Notes: generated by a model not told the origin, from the sequence alone. A stretch of 37,667 nt of DNA from Synechococcaceae cyanobacterium SM2_3_1 (GCA_012030715.1 JAAUUJ010000022.1:1-37667), one strand, 5' to 3'. Shown: positions 18,980-27,651, counted from the first letter of the stretch. Translations and numbers: made by a program.

Positions 18980-19156
18980 GTTCCTAGCTTCCTACAACAG
19001 TGTCACTGGCCAGAACTGACGCACATCTTGCAGCGTCCGTTAATACTTAACGATACTGTTTTGATGTCTGTCAATCGCATCCTACCAAAAAGGGTGGCGC
19101 AGGGAGGGATCCTCTTCTGGATTCTCCCTTCCAAGCAGATGCAAAGGGGAAGTGAC

Positions 19157-19912
19157 TTAAACTCGGCTGAGACTCTGATAGTTGACAATGCGGGCAAACT
19201 CCTGAGGATCCAGGCTGGCTCCCCCTACCAACACCCCATCGATCTCAGGTTGGGCCATCAGGTCATCGATGTTGCTGGCTTTTACCGATCCCCCGTATTG
19301 AATGACTACCTCGGGATTGGCCAGGTTTTTTCGGATCAGCTGAATCACCCGGTTGGCTTCTTCGGCAGCACAGGTATCCCCTGTACCAATGGCCCAGATG
19401 GGTTCATAGGCAATCACTAACCGTGTCCGATCTACACCGACGAGAGCTTGCCGCAGCTGTTGTAGGATCCAACCTTCAGCTTCGCCACGGTCACGGATCT
19501 GCTTGGTTTCTCCCACACAGAGAATGGGTTGTAACCCGTGCCGTTGGGCTGCTAGCAAGCGACGATTCACCGTTTCGTCCGTTTCCCCAAAATGTTGCCG
19601 CCGTTCGCTATGCCCCACGATGACATGGCTAACTCCCAGCTCTGTGAGCATGTCTCCCGCAATCTCCCCAGTGTAGGCCCCCTGATCTTCCCAATGGATG
19701 TTCTGAGCTCCCAGCGCCACCTGCGCCTGAGATTGTTGGAGTGTTGCCTGCACCGCCTGCAGGGATGTGTAGGAAGTACAGAGGACAATCTGTCGATGCT
19801 GATGAACGAACTCGGAAGAGGTCACCAGGGGAAGGAAGGCCTGTAAAAAGGCTCGTGCCTCCGCCTGGTTTTTGTGCATTTTCCAGTTTCCCGCAATAAC
19901 CGTTGGGCGCAA
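19157..19912 (-). CDS. tpiA: Triosephosphate isomerase, TTG start
   Basis: TpiA interconverts dihydroxyacetone phosphate and glyceraldehyde 3-phosphate in the Calvin cycle and glycolysis. The 251-residue product has the catalytic Lys in AGNWKMHK, the catalytic His in IVGHSERR, the Glu in [11 protein letters not shown] and the phosphate loops [11 protein letters not shown] and GVLVGGASL. The open frame runs on to 20080, but the upstream 56 codons look unlike TpiA. The TTG at 19912 gives the normal N-terminus ([12 protein letters not shown]) and is preceded by GGGAGG at a good distance, so I take it as the start. It is the only Calvin-cycle/glycolysis gene here besides pgk, and the two are not linked. 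Confidence 0.94.
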   Translation of the reverse strand: MRPTVIAGNWKMHKNQAEARAFLQAFLPLVTSSEFVHQHRQIVLCTSYTSLQAVQATLQQSQAQVALGAQNIHWEDQGAYTGEIAGDMLTELGVSHVIVGHSERRQHFGETDETVNRRLLAAQRHGLQPILCVGETKQIRDRGEAEGWILQQLRQALVGVDRTRLVIAYEPIWAIGTGDTCAAEEANRVIQLIRKNLANPEVVIQYGGSVKASNIDDLMAQPEIDGVLVGGASLDPQEFARIVNYQSLSRV

Positions 19913-20396
19913 GGGTTTCCTCCCAATCGAAACGTTGCCGTTCTCTCCGCTGCAGATCAGTGAGAGAGTTTGCCACCGATCCCCAGGCAGCTCATGAACT
20001 TCAACCTGGGAGAGGATTGACGGCTGGAGTTTGCGTATGACCCAGTTTACAGTGCTTTGTCTCAGGCTGCGTTGCCACATTCACCCCAGCGTTGCTTCTG
20101 TCGATAGGAACAGGGGATGATGCCTGTGATCCTGCAGATCTCTGGCTCGAATGTATGAAAATAACGCTGCGTGTGCCCGTAGCCACAACCAAACCTTCCA
20201 GATTCTAAACCTCGGAAGGCATAACCCCCCGAGGCAAATCAATAAATTCGTTTTTATCAGCGCTCTCAATATGCAAGAGAATATCGCTGTCTGCAGCATG
20301 CTCGCAAGCTTTTCCTCAGCTTCTCAATCTTCTGAAACACTACTTAATAAAATTACACAATACAGAGGCGAGCCCAGGGGTGAAACGCACAGGATC
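19913..20396. other. Region upstream of tpiA, no gene seen
   Basis: These 484 bases lie between the tpiA TTG start and the end of the first pentapeptide gene. An open frame in line with tpiA covers 19913-20080 but does not resemble TpiA. A six-base inverted repeat, CCTCGG (20210-20215) and CCGAGG (20229-20234), could form a hairpin downstream of the pentapeptide gene, without a T-run. The stretch 20235-20360 is A/T-rich. No RNA gene was recognised. Confidence 0.4.
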
Positions 20397-21220
20397 TCAG
20401 CACTGACTCAGTCTCCGCATGCCGGATTGAACCGGATCGAAGGCAGGATCAAAAACAGTCAGATGGTTGTAGGTCGCACATTCCAGGTCGCTGTCCATCA
20501 ACATGGTTTGGGCGAGGTTTGCGCCTTGCAGATTTGCGGCCCAGAGGTTCACCCCACATAGATTGGCTCCACTCAGATTGGCCCTGTCAGATCAACACTG
20601 CGGAGATTCGTGCCCCACAGTTTAGTCTGTCGTAAATCCACCCCCATTAAGTTGGCCCCTTCGAGATCCGTTGCACTCAAGTTGGCTCCCCGCAGATCCA
20701 CTTCCCGCAGATCCACTTCCCGCAGATTGGCTTCTCGTAGATTGGTTCCCTGCAGGTTGGCCACCCGCAAATTCGCCTGTTGCAGATTGGCCGCCCGCAT
20801 TCGCGCCGCCTGCAGATCCGCTCCTCGCAAATCCGCCCCTTTTAACCGCGCTCCACTCAGGTTGGCCCCCTGCAATCTGGCCTTGCCCAACTGGGCCCCA
20901 GTTAGCTCTGCTTCACTCAGGTTGGCCCGTTTGAGATTGGCCCCCCGCAGATCGGCCTCCCAAAGATTGGCCCCCGTTAATTCCGCTCCCCCCAGCACCG
21001 CCCGGATCAGAGTGGCCCGCGTCAACTCAGCTCGGCTCAGATAGGCTTCATAGAGATCGACATTGTTCAAATTGGCTTTAACCAGATCCGCACCCGTTAA
21101 ATTAATACTGCTGAGGGAAGTATGGGATAGATCAGCATGACGCAATTGGGCTCCGATGAACTCCCGCTCCCCGGATGAATACCTCTGCAACAGTTCGACA
21201 GCGCTTTTAACCTCAGACAT
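20397..21220 (-). CDS. Pentapeptide-repeat protein, first of a tandem pair (one frame break)
   Basis: The product is built almost entirely of A(D/N)LXX pentapeptides, which fold as a right-handed quadrilateral beta-helix. It starts with a short non-repeat cap (EVKSAVELLQRYSSG) shared with the next gene upstream, followed by dozens of units such as ADLRGADLQAARMRAANLQ. The main frame stops at 20573 after VDLTGPI. The neighbouring frame continues the repeat without a pause (NLSGANLCGVNLWAANLQ) and ends FDPAFDPVQSGMRRLSQC at 20397. One missing C in CCC (20582-20584, plus strand) explains the break. The corrected length is 274 residues, and the tail resembles the FDP-containing tail of its paralogue. 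Function is unknown; no membrane segment or extra domain is visible. Confidence 0.85.
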
Positions 21221-21337
21221 GTTCCTTCAACCTTAAGCAGTAGTAGGCGGCGGATCCCCATCCCGAGGCGGAGGAATCCACTTGTACTCCTACGATATCT
21301 TTTGTGTGGGAAAAGCTACCTCTGTGTATCGAAATAA

Positions 21338-21943
21338 TCACCCTGACACCATGCCCAGCTGTTCAGGACGGATCCCGGGATCAAATCGAGTATAGTCGTT
21401 GAAACGGGCCAAGCGAAGGTCTGTGGCCTGCAGGTTGACTTCCCGCAGTTCTGCCACCTGCAAACTGGCCTTTTGGAGGTCGGCAAAGCTGAGATCAGCC
21501 CCAAACAGATCAGCCCCGAATAGATCAGCGCGCTCTAAACACGCATGGGTGAGAGTCGTGAAGGAAAGGTTGGCCGCGGATAGATAGGCATCTCGTAAGT
21601 TCACTTGACTCAGATCCGAGCCAAACAGGTCTGTCCCGCTCAGGTTGGCTTCACTGAAATTCAATCCACTTAGATTCAGTCCGGTGAGTTTAACCTGAGA
21701 GAGGCTGGCTTTGCGTAAGATAGCCCCTGTCAGATCAGTGAGGCAGAGATGAGATTCTGAGAGATCTGCGCCCACTAGATAAGTTTTGTGGAAGCAGACC
21801 TGACTGAGATCTGCCCCCCGTAAATTAATCCAGCTCAAATTGGCCTGACTCAGGTTGGCCCCACTCAGATCAGACTCCTGAAAATCCCGCAGGCCAGCTG
21901 CATAATGCTGCAGAAGATCGACTGCATTTTTCACTTTAGGCAT
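21338..21943 (-). CDS. Pentapeptide-repeat protein, second of a tandem pair
   Basis: This 201-residue protein begins PKVKNAVDLLQHYAAGLRDF, matching the cap of the downstream paralogue. It continues with pentapeptide units (ESDLSGANLSQANLSWINLR, ADLFGADLFGADLSFADLQ) and ends FNDYTRFDPGIRPEQLGM. The tail is a common ending of cyanobacterial pentapeptide proteins. Aromatic and bulky residues break the consensus more often here than in the paralogue. The two genes are 117 bases apart on the same strand and probably arose by duplication. No enzymatic domain is visible; a scaffold or binding role is only a guess. Confidence 0.88.
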   Translation of the reverse strand: MPKVKNAVDLLQHYAAGLRDFQESDLSGANLSQANLSWINLRGADLSQVCFHKTYLVGADLSESHLCLTDLTGAILRKASLSQVKLTGLNLSGLNFSEANLSGTDLFGSDLSQVNLRDAYLSAANLSFTTLTHACLERADLFGADLFGADLSFADLQKASLQVAELREVNLQATDLRLARFNDYTRFDPGIRPEQLGMVSG

Positions 21944-22116
21944 AGGCCTACTTTACCCCAGGACCCCAGTGAAAAAACCGTCCAGGATCAGACCAGACGG
22001 CTCAGACGCAGTTCTCCACAGATCGGCACCTGACACGGTTTGCACTGAACCACTGGCCACAACCTCAGTTCAAATCCACCCTTGCAGCTATGCAGAAAGA
22101 GAGTTGCACTGCGTCC

Positions 22117-22317
22117 TTAGCTGAGGCTTTGCCAAGCTACATTGATGTCCTGGAGCAGGAGGGAGCGATTATACAGTTCCAGAATAATCAGCAGAAAAAC
22201 CAGAAATAGGCCCATAAATACGGCCATCAGAGTAGTGGTTCCCCAGCCAGGAGCTACCTTGCCATATTCAGAATTGAGAGGACGCAGTAAATTACCCAAT
22301 CTTGTCTTAATTGCCAT
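22117..22317 (-). CDS. psbH: Photosystem II reaction-centre protein H
   Basis: PsbH is a single-helix phosphoprotein subunit of photosystem II that stabilises the acceptor side and CP47. The 66-residue product starts [20 protein letters not shown], has the invariant [20 protein letters not shown] leading into its one membrane helix, and ends with the lumenal [14 protein letters not shown]. Length is normal for cyanobacteria. AAGGA precedes the ATG. It is divergent from psbN, the arrangement conserved in most cyanobacteria and plastids. Confidence 0.97.
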   Translation of the reverse strand: MAIKTRLGNLLRPLNSEYGKVAPGWGTTTLMAVFMGLFLVFLLIILELYNRSLLLQDINVAWQSLS

Positions 22318-22467
22318 AGTTCTCGGATCCTTAATTAGGGTTAGCCCAGCCCCAACAGCATGACAAGCTCAATGTAGCAGAGAGCTCAGTGGCACTGTTG
22401 TTTCTAACCTCAAATTGTAAACCTGTGTAATATCCTAAGATCATACGGAATCAATCTAGGTCTGGAA

Positions 22468-22599
22468 ATGGAACCTACGCTGTCCCTGGTTGTGGCGATT
22501 TCTGCGGTCGTGATCGCGATTACTGCTTATGCCGTCTATGTTGCTTTTGGTCCCCCTGCTAAGGAACTGCAGGATCCCTATGACATGCACGAAGACTAA
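22468..22599 (+). CDS. psbN: PsbN protein
   Basis: PsbN is a 43-residue single-helix thylakoid protein needed for photosystem II assembly or repair rather than being a stable subunit. The translated sequence begins MEPTLSLVVAISAVVIAIT, continues AYAVYVAFGPPAKELQDPYD and ends MHED, matching the family throughout. The helix covers about residues 5-28. It sits head-to-head with psbH, with 150 bases between start codons. GGTCTGGAA lies just before the ATG. Confidence 0.96.
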   Translation: MEPTLSLVVAISAVVIAITAYAVYVAFGPPAKELQDPYDMHED

Positions 22600-22638
22600 G
22601 GCTGCTGCGCTTTTGCTCCTGATAAGGAAGGCTTGGCC

Positions 22639-23097
22639 ATGGTGCAGGTGGTGCTAGTAGCGCCCGAGATCCCCGCCAATACAGGCAACATTGCTCGCAC
22701 CTGTGCTGCCACGGGGACGCCTCTCCATCTCATCGATCCCCTGGGGTTTCACCTCACAGATCGACATTTACGCCGTGCTGGACTCGACTACTGGAAGGCT
22801 GTTAACTTACAACGCCACTCTTCCTGGAGTGCTTTTCGCCACCGCTACCCAGAAGCCCGTTGCTGGTGTTTCAGTGTTCGCGGTCAAAAGAATTACACTG
22901 AGGTGAACTATCAGGGGGATGACTGGCTGATCTTTGGCAGCGAAACTCAGGGATTGCCGGACTCTATTTTGCAGGCTTACCCCAGCCTTCATATCCCCCT
23001 TTTAGGACCTGTCCGCAGCTTGAATGTTGCCAATGCTGTTGCGATTGCTCTATTCGAAGCCTTGCGTCAGCTCAAAACGACAGCGCCCGGATCTTAG
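22639..23097 (+). CDS. trmL: tRNA (cytidine(34)-2'-O)-methyltransferase TrmL (SpoU family)
   Basis: TrmL methylates the wobble 2'-OH of tRNA-Leu isoacceptors using SAM. The 152-residue product has the family's deep trefoil-knot motifs: VAPEIPANTGNIARTCAATG at the N-terminus, LIFGSETQGLP in the middle and the C-terminal IPLLGPVRSLNVANAVAIAL. Short length with no added domain fits TrmL rather than TrmH or RlmB. AAGGAAGG precedes the ATG at 22639; an in-frame TTG two codons earlier is less likely. The gene begins 39 bases after psbN on the same strand, so readthrough from the psbN promoter is possible. Confidence 0.9.
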   Translation: MVQVVLVAPEIPANTGNIARTCAATGTPLHLIDPLGFHLTDRHLRRAGLDYWKAVNLQRHSSWSAFRHRYPEARCWCFSVRGQKNYTEVNYQGDDWLIFGSETQGLPDSILQAYPSLHIPLLGPVRSLNVANAVAIALFEALRQLKTTAPGS

Positions 23098-23236
23098 CCT
23101 GACGGGCCCATGGCTTGGATGTGGATCCCCATCGACAAGCGCCGGGACTTTGCCCATGGGGTTGATGGACAGGTAGGGGGGGTGGCGGTGCTCACCTGCT
23201 TGCCTGTCTAGTGTCCACTGTACGCAGATCTGGTGC

Positions 23237-24465
23237 TCAGGATCTGATTACCTGTTTTACCCAATCCAGCAGTTGGTGGGCCATCTCTCGTTTTGAACAC
23301 AGGGGGATCTCCCGTTTCCTGCCATCCGCAGTGAGGAAAACAGCTTGATTTTGATCATTGCCAAACCCGCTCTGGGGCTGATCGATCGGGTTGGCCACAA
23401 TCCCGTCCAGTCCTTTTCTTTGTAATTTCTCGAGTGCCGCAGGAATGATATTGCCCTCTTGGGCAGCAAACCCGATTAATCGTTGTCCAGGACGTTTGTG
23501 TTGACTGAGCGCCTGCAGCAAATCGGGGATGATTTCGAGATCGAGCTGAAGCGGCAGATCGGCTTTAGCAAGCTTGGATGGTGCGATGCTGACAGGCCGG
23601 ACATCGCCAACAGCCGCCGCCATCAGAACCACATCTGTCTCTGGGAAATGCTTGGTTAGAACCGCTTGCATGTCTGCTGCAGAGGTGACCTCGATAGAGT
23701 TGAGGTGGGATTGGATCGAGATCAGGTTTGGATCCAGAGGTCCATGGACGAGAGTTACCTGAGCCCCACGGTAGGCTGCTGCGCTGGCTAGAGCCATGCC
23801 CATGCGACCGGAGGCAGGATTACCAATAAAGCGGACGGTATCCAGGGGTTCCCGTGTTCCTCCGGCGGTAACCAGCACATGCTTTCCCTGCCAGTCCTGC
23901 TGGCCCTGGGTCCAACAGAGAGCAAAGAGAGCTGCCTCCAGATCTTGGGGCTCCGCCAATCGTCCATCGCCAACAGTGTCACAGGCCAGGCGTCCGGAGG
24001 TGGGAGGTATTCCCCAGTAGCGCGGATCCTTTAAAACCTCAGTCCAGTTCCGTTGCACCGCAGCTGCTTGCCACATCTGCGTGTTCATTGCGGGTGCCAG
24101 CAGAACTGGCGAGGTTGAGGCCAGCAGCACACTGGTTAACAAATTATCTGCAAGTCCATGGGCAATTTTGGCCAGCGTATTGGCACTGAGAGGAGCAATC
24201 AGGAGGGCATCGGCCCATTCTGCTAATTCAATGTGCAACGGACGATCTTGACGATAATCCCAGTACTCTCGGTCGGTGTAGGCAGCCTGTCGTGATAGGG
24301 CCGTAAATGTGAGCGGAGAAACAAAGGCTTGGGCCTGGTTGGTCAGAAATACGCGAACTCCAGATCTTGCTTAGCCAGAGAGGAGATCAGAGAACAAACT
24401 TTGTAGGCGGCAATTCCCCCACAGACCCCAATCCCAATCCGCTGATGCTTCCAGATGGTTGACAC
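23237..24465 (-). CDS. coaBC: Bifunctional CoaBC (phosphopantothenoylcysteine synthetase/decarboxylase), one frame break
   Basis: CoaBC adds cysteine to 4'-phosphopantothenate and decarboxylates the product, two steps of CoA synthesis. The CoaC half has GVCGGIAAYKVCSLISSLAK, then HIELAEWADALLIAPLSANT and LAPAMNTQMW. The CoaB half has VTAGGTREPLDTVRFIGNPA with ASGRMG, AAAVGDVRP and LIGFAAQE. The first 36 codons (GTG start at 24465, with GAGGGA upstream) are in one frame and the rest in another; a missing base near 24356-24357 causes the break. The correction gives FLTNQAQAFVSPLTFTALSR and 409 residues in total, normal for the family. Without it the gene would lose the flavin-binding start and probably its function, so a sequence error is likely. 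Confidence 0.9.
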
Positions 24466-24876
24466 CGATTGTCCCTCTGCTTGGATGGTTTTTTCTCAAG
24501 AACCTAAAGGATTCAATCATACCCAAGTTCAATTTTGTCTCTGCAGTCAGATTGAGGGCATTCGCTCCCTAAGTTAGGTCTATCGATTCTCGCCTCGCCT
24601 GGATCACACCGGGACCCCGATGCTGTACAGACTACCGAAAATATTTCGAAAAAAAACAGGAATCTCCAGGCATAGCCCCATTGATTGCATCACGAGGAGA
24701 TATTGCCTCCCCATTATTCCCGCTCAGAATTGATCCGTTCATGCTGATCAGGAGGATGAAGTCCCCAGGGTCGTTTGAGAATAATCACTACGGATTCATA
24801 TTTCGTATTTTTCTTGTGATCTTGCACCAGATCCAAAATTATCGCTAAACTAAAGTTGTTCTCTTAACTGTTGAAT
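24466..24876 (+). promoter_or_regulatory. 410-base upstream region of cyAbrB with a possible promoter
   Basis: This region between the divergent coaBC and cyAbrB starts contains no convincing gene. TTGCAC (24822-24827) and TAAACT (24846-24851) with an 18-base spacer could be the -35 and -10 of the cyAbrB promoter, which would leave a short leader. The middle part, about 24640-24830, is noticeably A/T-rich with A-tracts. A 30-codon open frame after AGGAGG at 24750 overlaps the proposed promoter and is probably chance. Confidence 0.35.
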
Positions 24877-25272
24877 ATGCCTGCAAATACTAAGGTGAAG
24901 CCTCTAACCGGCAAGGAGCTTCTCGACAAAGTTAAATCGATGGACAAGGAAGATCTCAAGGAAAAAGCGAGAGTCTGTGGTTATGTAACAACGACAAAAA
25001 AGGGCCAGGAGCGGGTAAGCAAAATGCAGTTCCTTAATGCTCTCTTGGAGGCTCAAGGGCTCAACCTTGATGCTACAGATGGCTCTAGCTCTCGTGGACG
25101 AACCCCTACCTTCCGAGTCTCAGTGCACAAGAACGGTAATCTCCTGATCGGAGCTGCCTATACCAAAGAGATGGGCCTCAAGCCTGGTGACGAGTTTGAT
25201 ATTAAGTTGGGTAACCACAGCATCAAACTCGAACGGATCGAGGATACAGACGAGGATCTCTCGGAAAACTAG
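24877..25272 (+). CDS. Cyanobacterial AbrB-type transcriptional regulator (cyAbrB)
   Basis: cyAbrB proteins are abundant DNA-binding regulators in cyanobacteria that influence nitrogen and carbon metabolism genes. The 131-residue product has the typical N-terminal region (LTGKELLDKVKSMDKEDLKE, CGYVTTTKKGQERVSKMQFL), a short linker SSSRGRTPTF, and the C-terminal AbrB-like fold RVSVHKNGNLLIGAAYTKEM followed by GLKPGDEFDIKLG. The ATG at 24877 is preferred over the in-frame TTG at 24871; neither has a strong ribosome binding site. A possible TTGCAC/TAAACT promoter lies just upstream and a palindrome just downstream. Which cyAbrB paralogue this is cannot be decided from the sequence. Confidence 0.88.
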   Translation: MPANTKVKPLTGKELLDKVKSMDKEDLKEKARVCGYVTTTKKGQERVSKMQFLNALLEAQGLNLDATDGSSSRGRTPTFRVSVHKNGNLLIGAAYTKEMGLKPGDEFDIKLGNHSIKLERIEDTDEDLSEN

Positions 25273-25293
25273 GGGACTGGGGATCCGCAAATA

Positions 25294-25311
25294 AGCTCCC
25301 CTAGGGGAGCT
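25294..25311. repeat. Perfect 18-base palindrome downstream of cyAbrB
   Basis: AGCTCCCCTAGGGGAGCT is a perfect inverted repeat starting 21 bases after the cyAbrB stop. In RNA it could form a GC-rich hairpin with a minimal loop, so it may act as a transcription end or RNA-stabilising element. The following bases are not T-rich, so it is not a classical rho-independent terminator. A protein-binding site is an alternative. Confidence 0.45.
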
Positions 25312-25494
25312 CTTGATCTCTCCTGCGATGCGGATCTGGAGAGTTATGTGCGCTTTTCAACATTGCGATCTTGAGCATGTCAAGTCTCAACCCTGAGACT
25401 CTAACTCTAAGTCAATCCCTGGATCGTTATATCTGAGCGACTTCTCTGAAAAGCGACTCGGGGTGCTGCTAACCTTGAGCAAGCCAGATTAGCC

Positions 25495-25728
25495 TTATTC
25501 AGCTGCCTTAATCACCCCTGCTGCCTGCAGTTGTTCCGTCAGGCGGTGGTTGTTTTCAGCTAATACTAGAACGATTGCAGCACAGGCAAGCTGAACACCA
25601 GCTCGAAACTCAGCCGATGCTTTGTATTGTTCTAGGACTGTATCTTCACCAGGACGAGCACTTAAGATTAACTGAACTGATTTTTGAGTCAGGTCTTTAA
25701 GCTCACGTTGAGATAAACCAAGCTCCAC
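25495..25728 (-). CDS. Small helical protein of unknown function
   Basis: I do not recognise this 77-residue product. It is predicted mostly helical: LGLSQRELKDLTQKSVQLIL, then YKASAEFRAGVQLACAAIVL and VLAENNHRLTEQLQAAGVIK. The central Ala/Val/Leu-rich helix is amphipathic or marginally hydrophobic rather than a clear membrane span. The GTG at 25728 is chosen because GGAGG lies seven bases upstream; a TTG at 25734 is too close to that site. It stands alone on the minus strand between cyAbrB and the DUF2862 gene. Confidence 0.55.
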   Translation of the reverse strand: MELGLSQRELKDLTQKSVQLILSARPGEDTVLEQYKASAEFRAGVQLACAAIVLVLAENNHRLTEQLQAAGVIKAAE

Positions 25729-25734
25729 AATCAA

Positions 25735-26046
25735 GCCTCCACTGCTCTGGGTTTATGGGATTAGCGAGGCATCTTATATAAAGTGCCACTTGCTTGATCC
25801 TACCCTGTCCTGGTCACAGCATTAAATGCGAACACCCGTTAGATTTTTGTTGGACTGCTGCTGGAATGGAGAGCAACGGATCCAATTTGCCGTACTATGC
25901 ATATGGATATCGGCTTCTGTTCCAGGGCTTCGCCGATTGCGGACCCTCCTATGCTTGAGTTGTGCAGGTGCATAACATTCTGGCGGGAGTTTGAGCCCAC
26001 AGAGCTGAGGGGCCACACATGCCACTGTTTTATTACCTAGCTTCCT
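25735..26046. other. Intergenic region, nothing convincing
   Basis: These 312 bases separate the small helical protein (minus) from the DUF2862 gene (plus). They contain an A/T-rich CTTATATAAAG stretch near 25772, suitable for a promoter in either direction. Open frames on either strand have low-quality, Cys/Trp-rich translations and no ribosome binding sites. I see no RNA gene. Confidence 0.4.
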
Positions 26047-26250
26047 ATGAGCACACTCATCAAACCTGGAGATACGGTTCTCGTTAAGACAATTGTAGAG
26101 AGAGGACAAGCGGAGCTAAATTCTTTGCAAAGCAAGCAAGGAAAGGTTCTGGCCCGACGTGTTGTCGATGGCAGCGGGATCGGCTATGTCGTCCAACTCT
26201 CAGACCAAACCACCCACTGGTTCTTTGAGCAAGAATTAGAGCGCAACTGA
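26047..26250 (+). CDS. DUF2862 / cytochrome b6f PetP-like small protein
   Basis: This 67-residue protein ends with the pattern DGSGIGYVVQLSDQTTHWFF followed by EQELE, the signature of the DUF2862 family. That family includes PetP, an SH3-like peripheral subunit of the cyanobacterial cytochrome b6f complex (family knowledge from memory). The first half (IKPGDTVLVKTIVERGQAEL) is a beta-barrel start with a less conserved loop than in typical PetP, so this may be a paralogue rather than PetP itself. The ATG has no obvious ribosome binding site. It ends 12 bases before the convergent ktrB stop. Confidence 0.65.
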   Translation: MSTLIKPGDTVLVKTIVERGQAELNSLQSKQGKVLARRVVDGSGIGYVVQLSDQTTHWFFEQELERN

Positions 26251-26262
26251 GGGTTGCAGGTG

Positions 26263-27651
26263 TCACCCGATCAGGATTTGTTCCTCGGGATAGACCACAA
26301 GCTGCCGCGGCTGTTGCTGAGCCAGAGCCAGAATAATCGTCAGAGCTCCCAGTCGTCCCCAAAACATCACCAGGACGATGACGAGCTGACCAAACAAATT
26401 GAGTTCTCCTGTAAACCCGAGGGACAGACCACAGGTGGCGAAGGCTGAGATGACCTCAAACAGGACAGGATCTAGTTCCAGCGCATCAGAGATTAAAATT
26501 AACCAGGCGGCCAGCAATACCACAAAGAGGGACACCGTTAAAACTGCCGCTGCCTTACGAACCATATCAGGAGCGAGACTGCGTCCGGCGATCTGGGCGC
26601 TAGGTAAGCCACGGGCATAGCCCCAGAGGGCTAAGACCAGAACGGCAAATGTTCCGGTCGTGATTCCTCCTCCCATGGAGGCGGGAGCAGCCCCAATGAA
26701 CATCAAACCCATGAGTAGTAACTGTCCAGGTGGGGAAAGGGATTGCATGGACAGTCCGGCGAATCCAGCGGTCCTGGCAGAGATCGATTGGAAAAAGGTC
26801 AGGATCACCCGATGCAACCAGGACTCCTGCTGCAAGCTTTCGTTCAGGAGACTTTCCGAGACCAATAGGCCCAGGCCACCCACACACAGGAGAGAGGCTG
26901 CAACACCTAATGTGACTTTTGAATGCAGGGAGAGACGAATTTCTCGTCGCCACACGAGCAGAAAAATATCTCCAATCACAGGAATCCCCAGCCCTCCAAT
27001 CAAGATGAGCGAGCCTAGAATCATCAGAGTCAGGTTGTCAGTAGGGATCCCCTCCGGATACTCCGGTAAGCCAGTAAACAGGTCAAATCCCGCATTACAG
27101 AAGGAAGAAATCGCATGAAAGAGGGCAAAGAATAGGGCCCGTTGGTCACCTAGCTGCTCTCTCCAGTTCACCCAGAGAAAGCAGGCCCCCATCAATTCCA
27201 GACTGATCACTGCGATCAGGACTCGTTGAGTTAGATGGAGAATTGCCTCAGGTTCCAGCAACCCCAGGGAATTGCACAACGCCTGCCGATCCAGGAGAGA
27301 AATACGACGACCCAGAAGACGAAAGATGACAACTGCCAGCACCATAAACCCCACTCCGCCCATCTGGATCAAGGCCAGTAGCACAATCTGGCCGCCCAAG
27401 GTGAGATCTGTCACAGGCGTGATGATGGAAAGCCCAGTCACACTTAAGGCAGAGGTTGCAGTGAACAGCGCTTCCATGAGACTCAAGGGTTCTTGAGCAC
27501 TGATTCCAGGAAGTAGGAGACAGCCAGTACCCAGGATCACTAGCATTGCCAGACCCAACACCAGCCGCAGAGGTGCAGGTAAAGAGCGGTACCGACCTTG
27601 ACTCAGCCGATCCAGGGCAAGTTTCTGAAACCGGAAAACAGCGTAAATCAC
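26263..27651 (-). CDS. ktrB: Potassium uptake membrane subunit KtrB (TrkH family)
   Basis: KtrB is the K+-translocating membrane protein of the Na+-dependent Ktr system. The 462-residue product shows the four P-loop/filter regions with the conserved glycines: ALSVTGLSIITP, ISSFCNAGFDLF, SISARTAGFAGLS and FATCGLSLGFTG, each flanked by hydrophobic helices. The frame opens at 27714, inside ktrA; I chose the GTG at 27651, five bases after the ktrA stop (27656), because it gives a normal N-terminus and typical operon spacing. The gene is cotranscribed with ktrA. A third subunit (KtrE), known in Synechocystis, is not in the window. Confidence 0.92.
   Translation of the reverse strand: MIYAVFRFQKLALDRLSQGRYRSLPAPLRLVLGLAMLVILGTGCLLLPGISAQEPLSLMEALFTATSALSVTGLSIITPVTDLTLGGQIVLLALIQMGGVGFMVLAVVIFRLLGRRISLLDRQALCNSLGLLEPEAILHLTQRVLIAVISLELMGACFLWVNWREQLGDQRALFFALFHAISSFCNAGFDLFTGLPEYPEGIPTDNLTLMILGSLILIGGLGIPVIGDIFLLVWRREIRLSLHSKVTLGVAASLLCVGGLGLLVSESLLNESLQQESWLHRVILTFFQSISARTAGFAGLSMQSLSPPGQLLLMGLMFIGAAPASMGGGITTGTFAVLVLALWGYARGLPSAQIAGRSLAPDMVRKAAAVLTVSLFVVLLAAWLILISDALELDPVLFEVISAFATCGLSLGFTGELNLFGQLVIVLVMFWGRLGALTIILALAQQQPRQLVVYPEEQILIG

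Noticed and set aside
19038-19056. Possible Pho box (TTAATACTTAACG) upstream of pstB
   Set aside because: The two TTAA cores are 7 bases apart, not in the 11-base period of cyanobacterial Pho boxes, and no third repeat is present.
20610-21044. Plus-strand Arg/Ser/Ala-rich open frames through the pentapeptide gene
   Set aside because: They are the complement of the repeat codons. Their low-complexity translation mirrors the real minus-strand repeats.
23110-23211. 33-codon plus-strand open frame between trmL and coaBC
   Set aside because: No ribosome binding site, no recognisable protein, and the length is within chance expectation.
24741-24845. Short open frame after AGGAGG upstream of cyAbrB
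   Set aside because: The AGGAGG abuts the ATG at 24756 with no spacer, the product is about 30 residues and unrecognised, and it overlaps the proposed promoter.
25822-26109. 95-codon minus-strand open frame overlapping the DUF2862 gene
   Set aside because: The Cys-rich translation is unlike neighbouring proteins, there is no ribosome binding site, and it overlaps the start of a recognisable gene.
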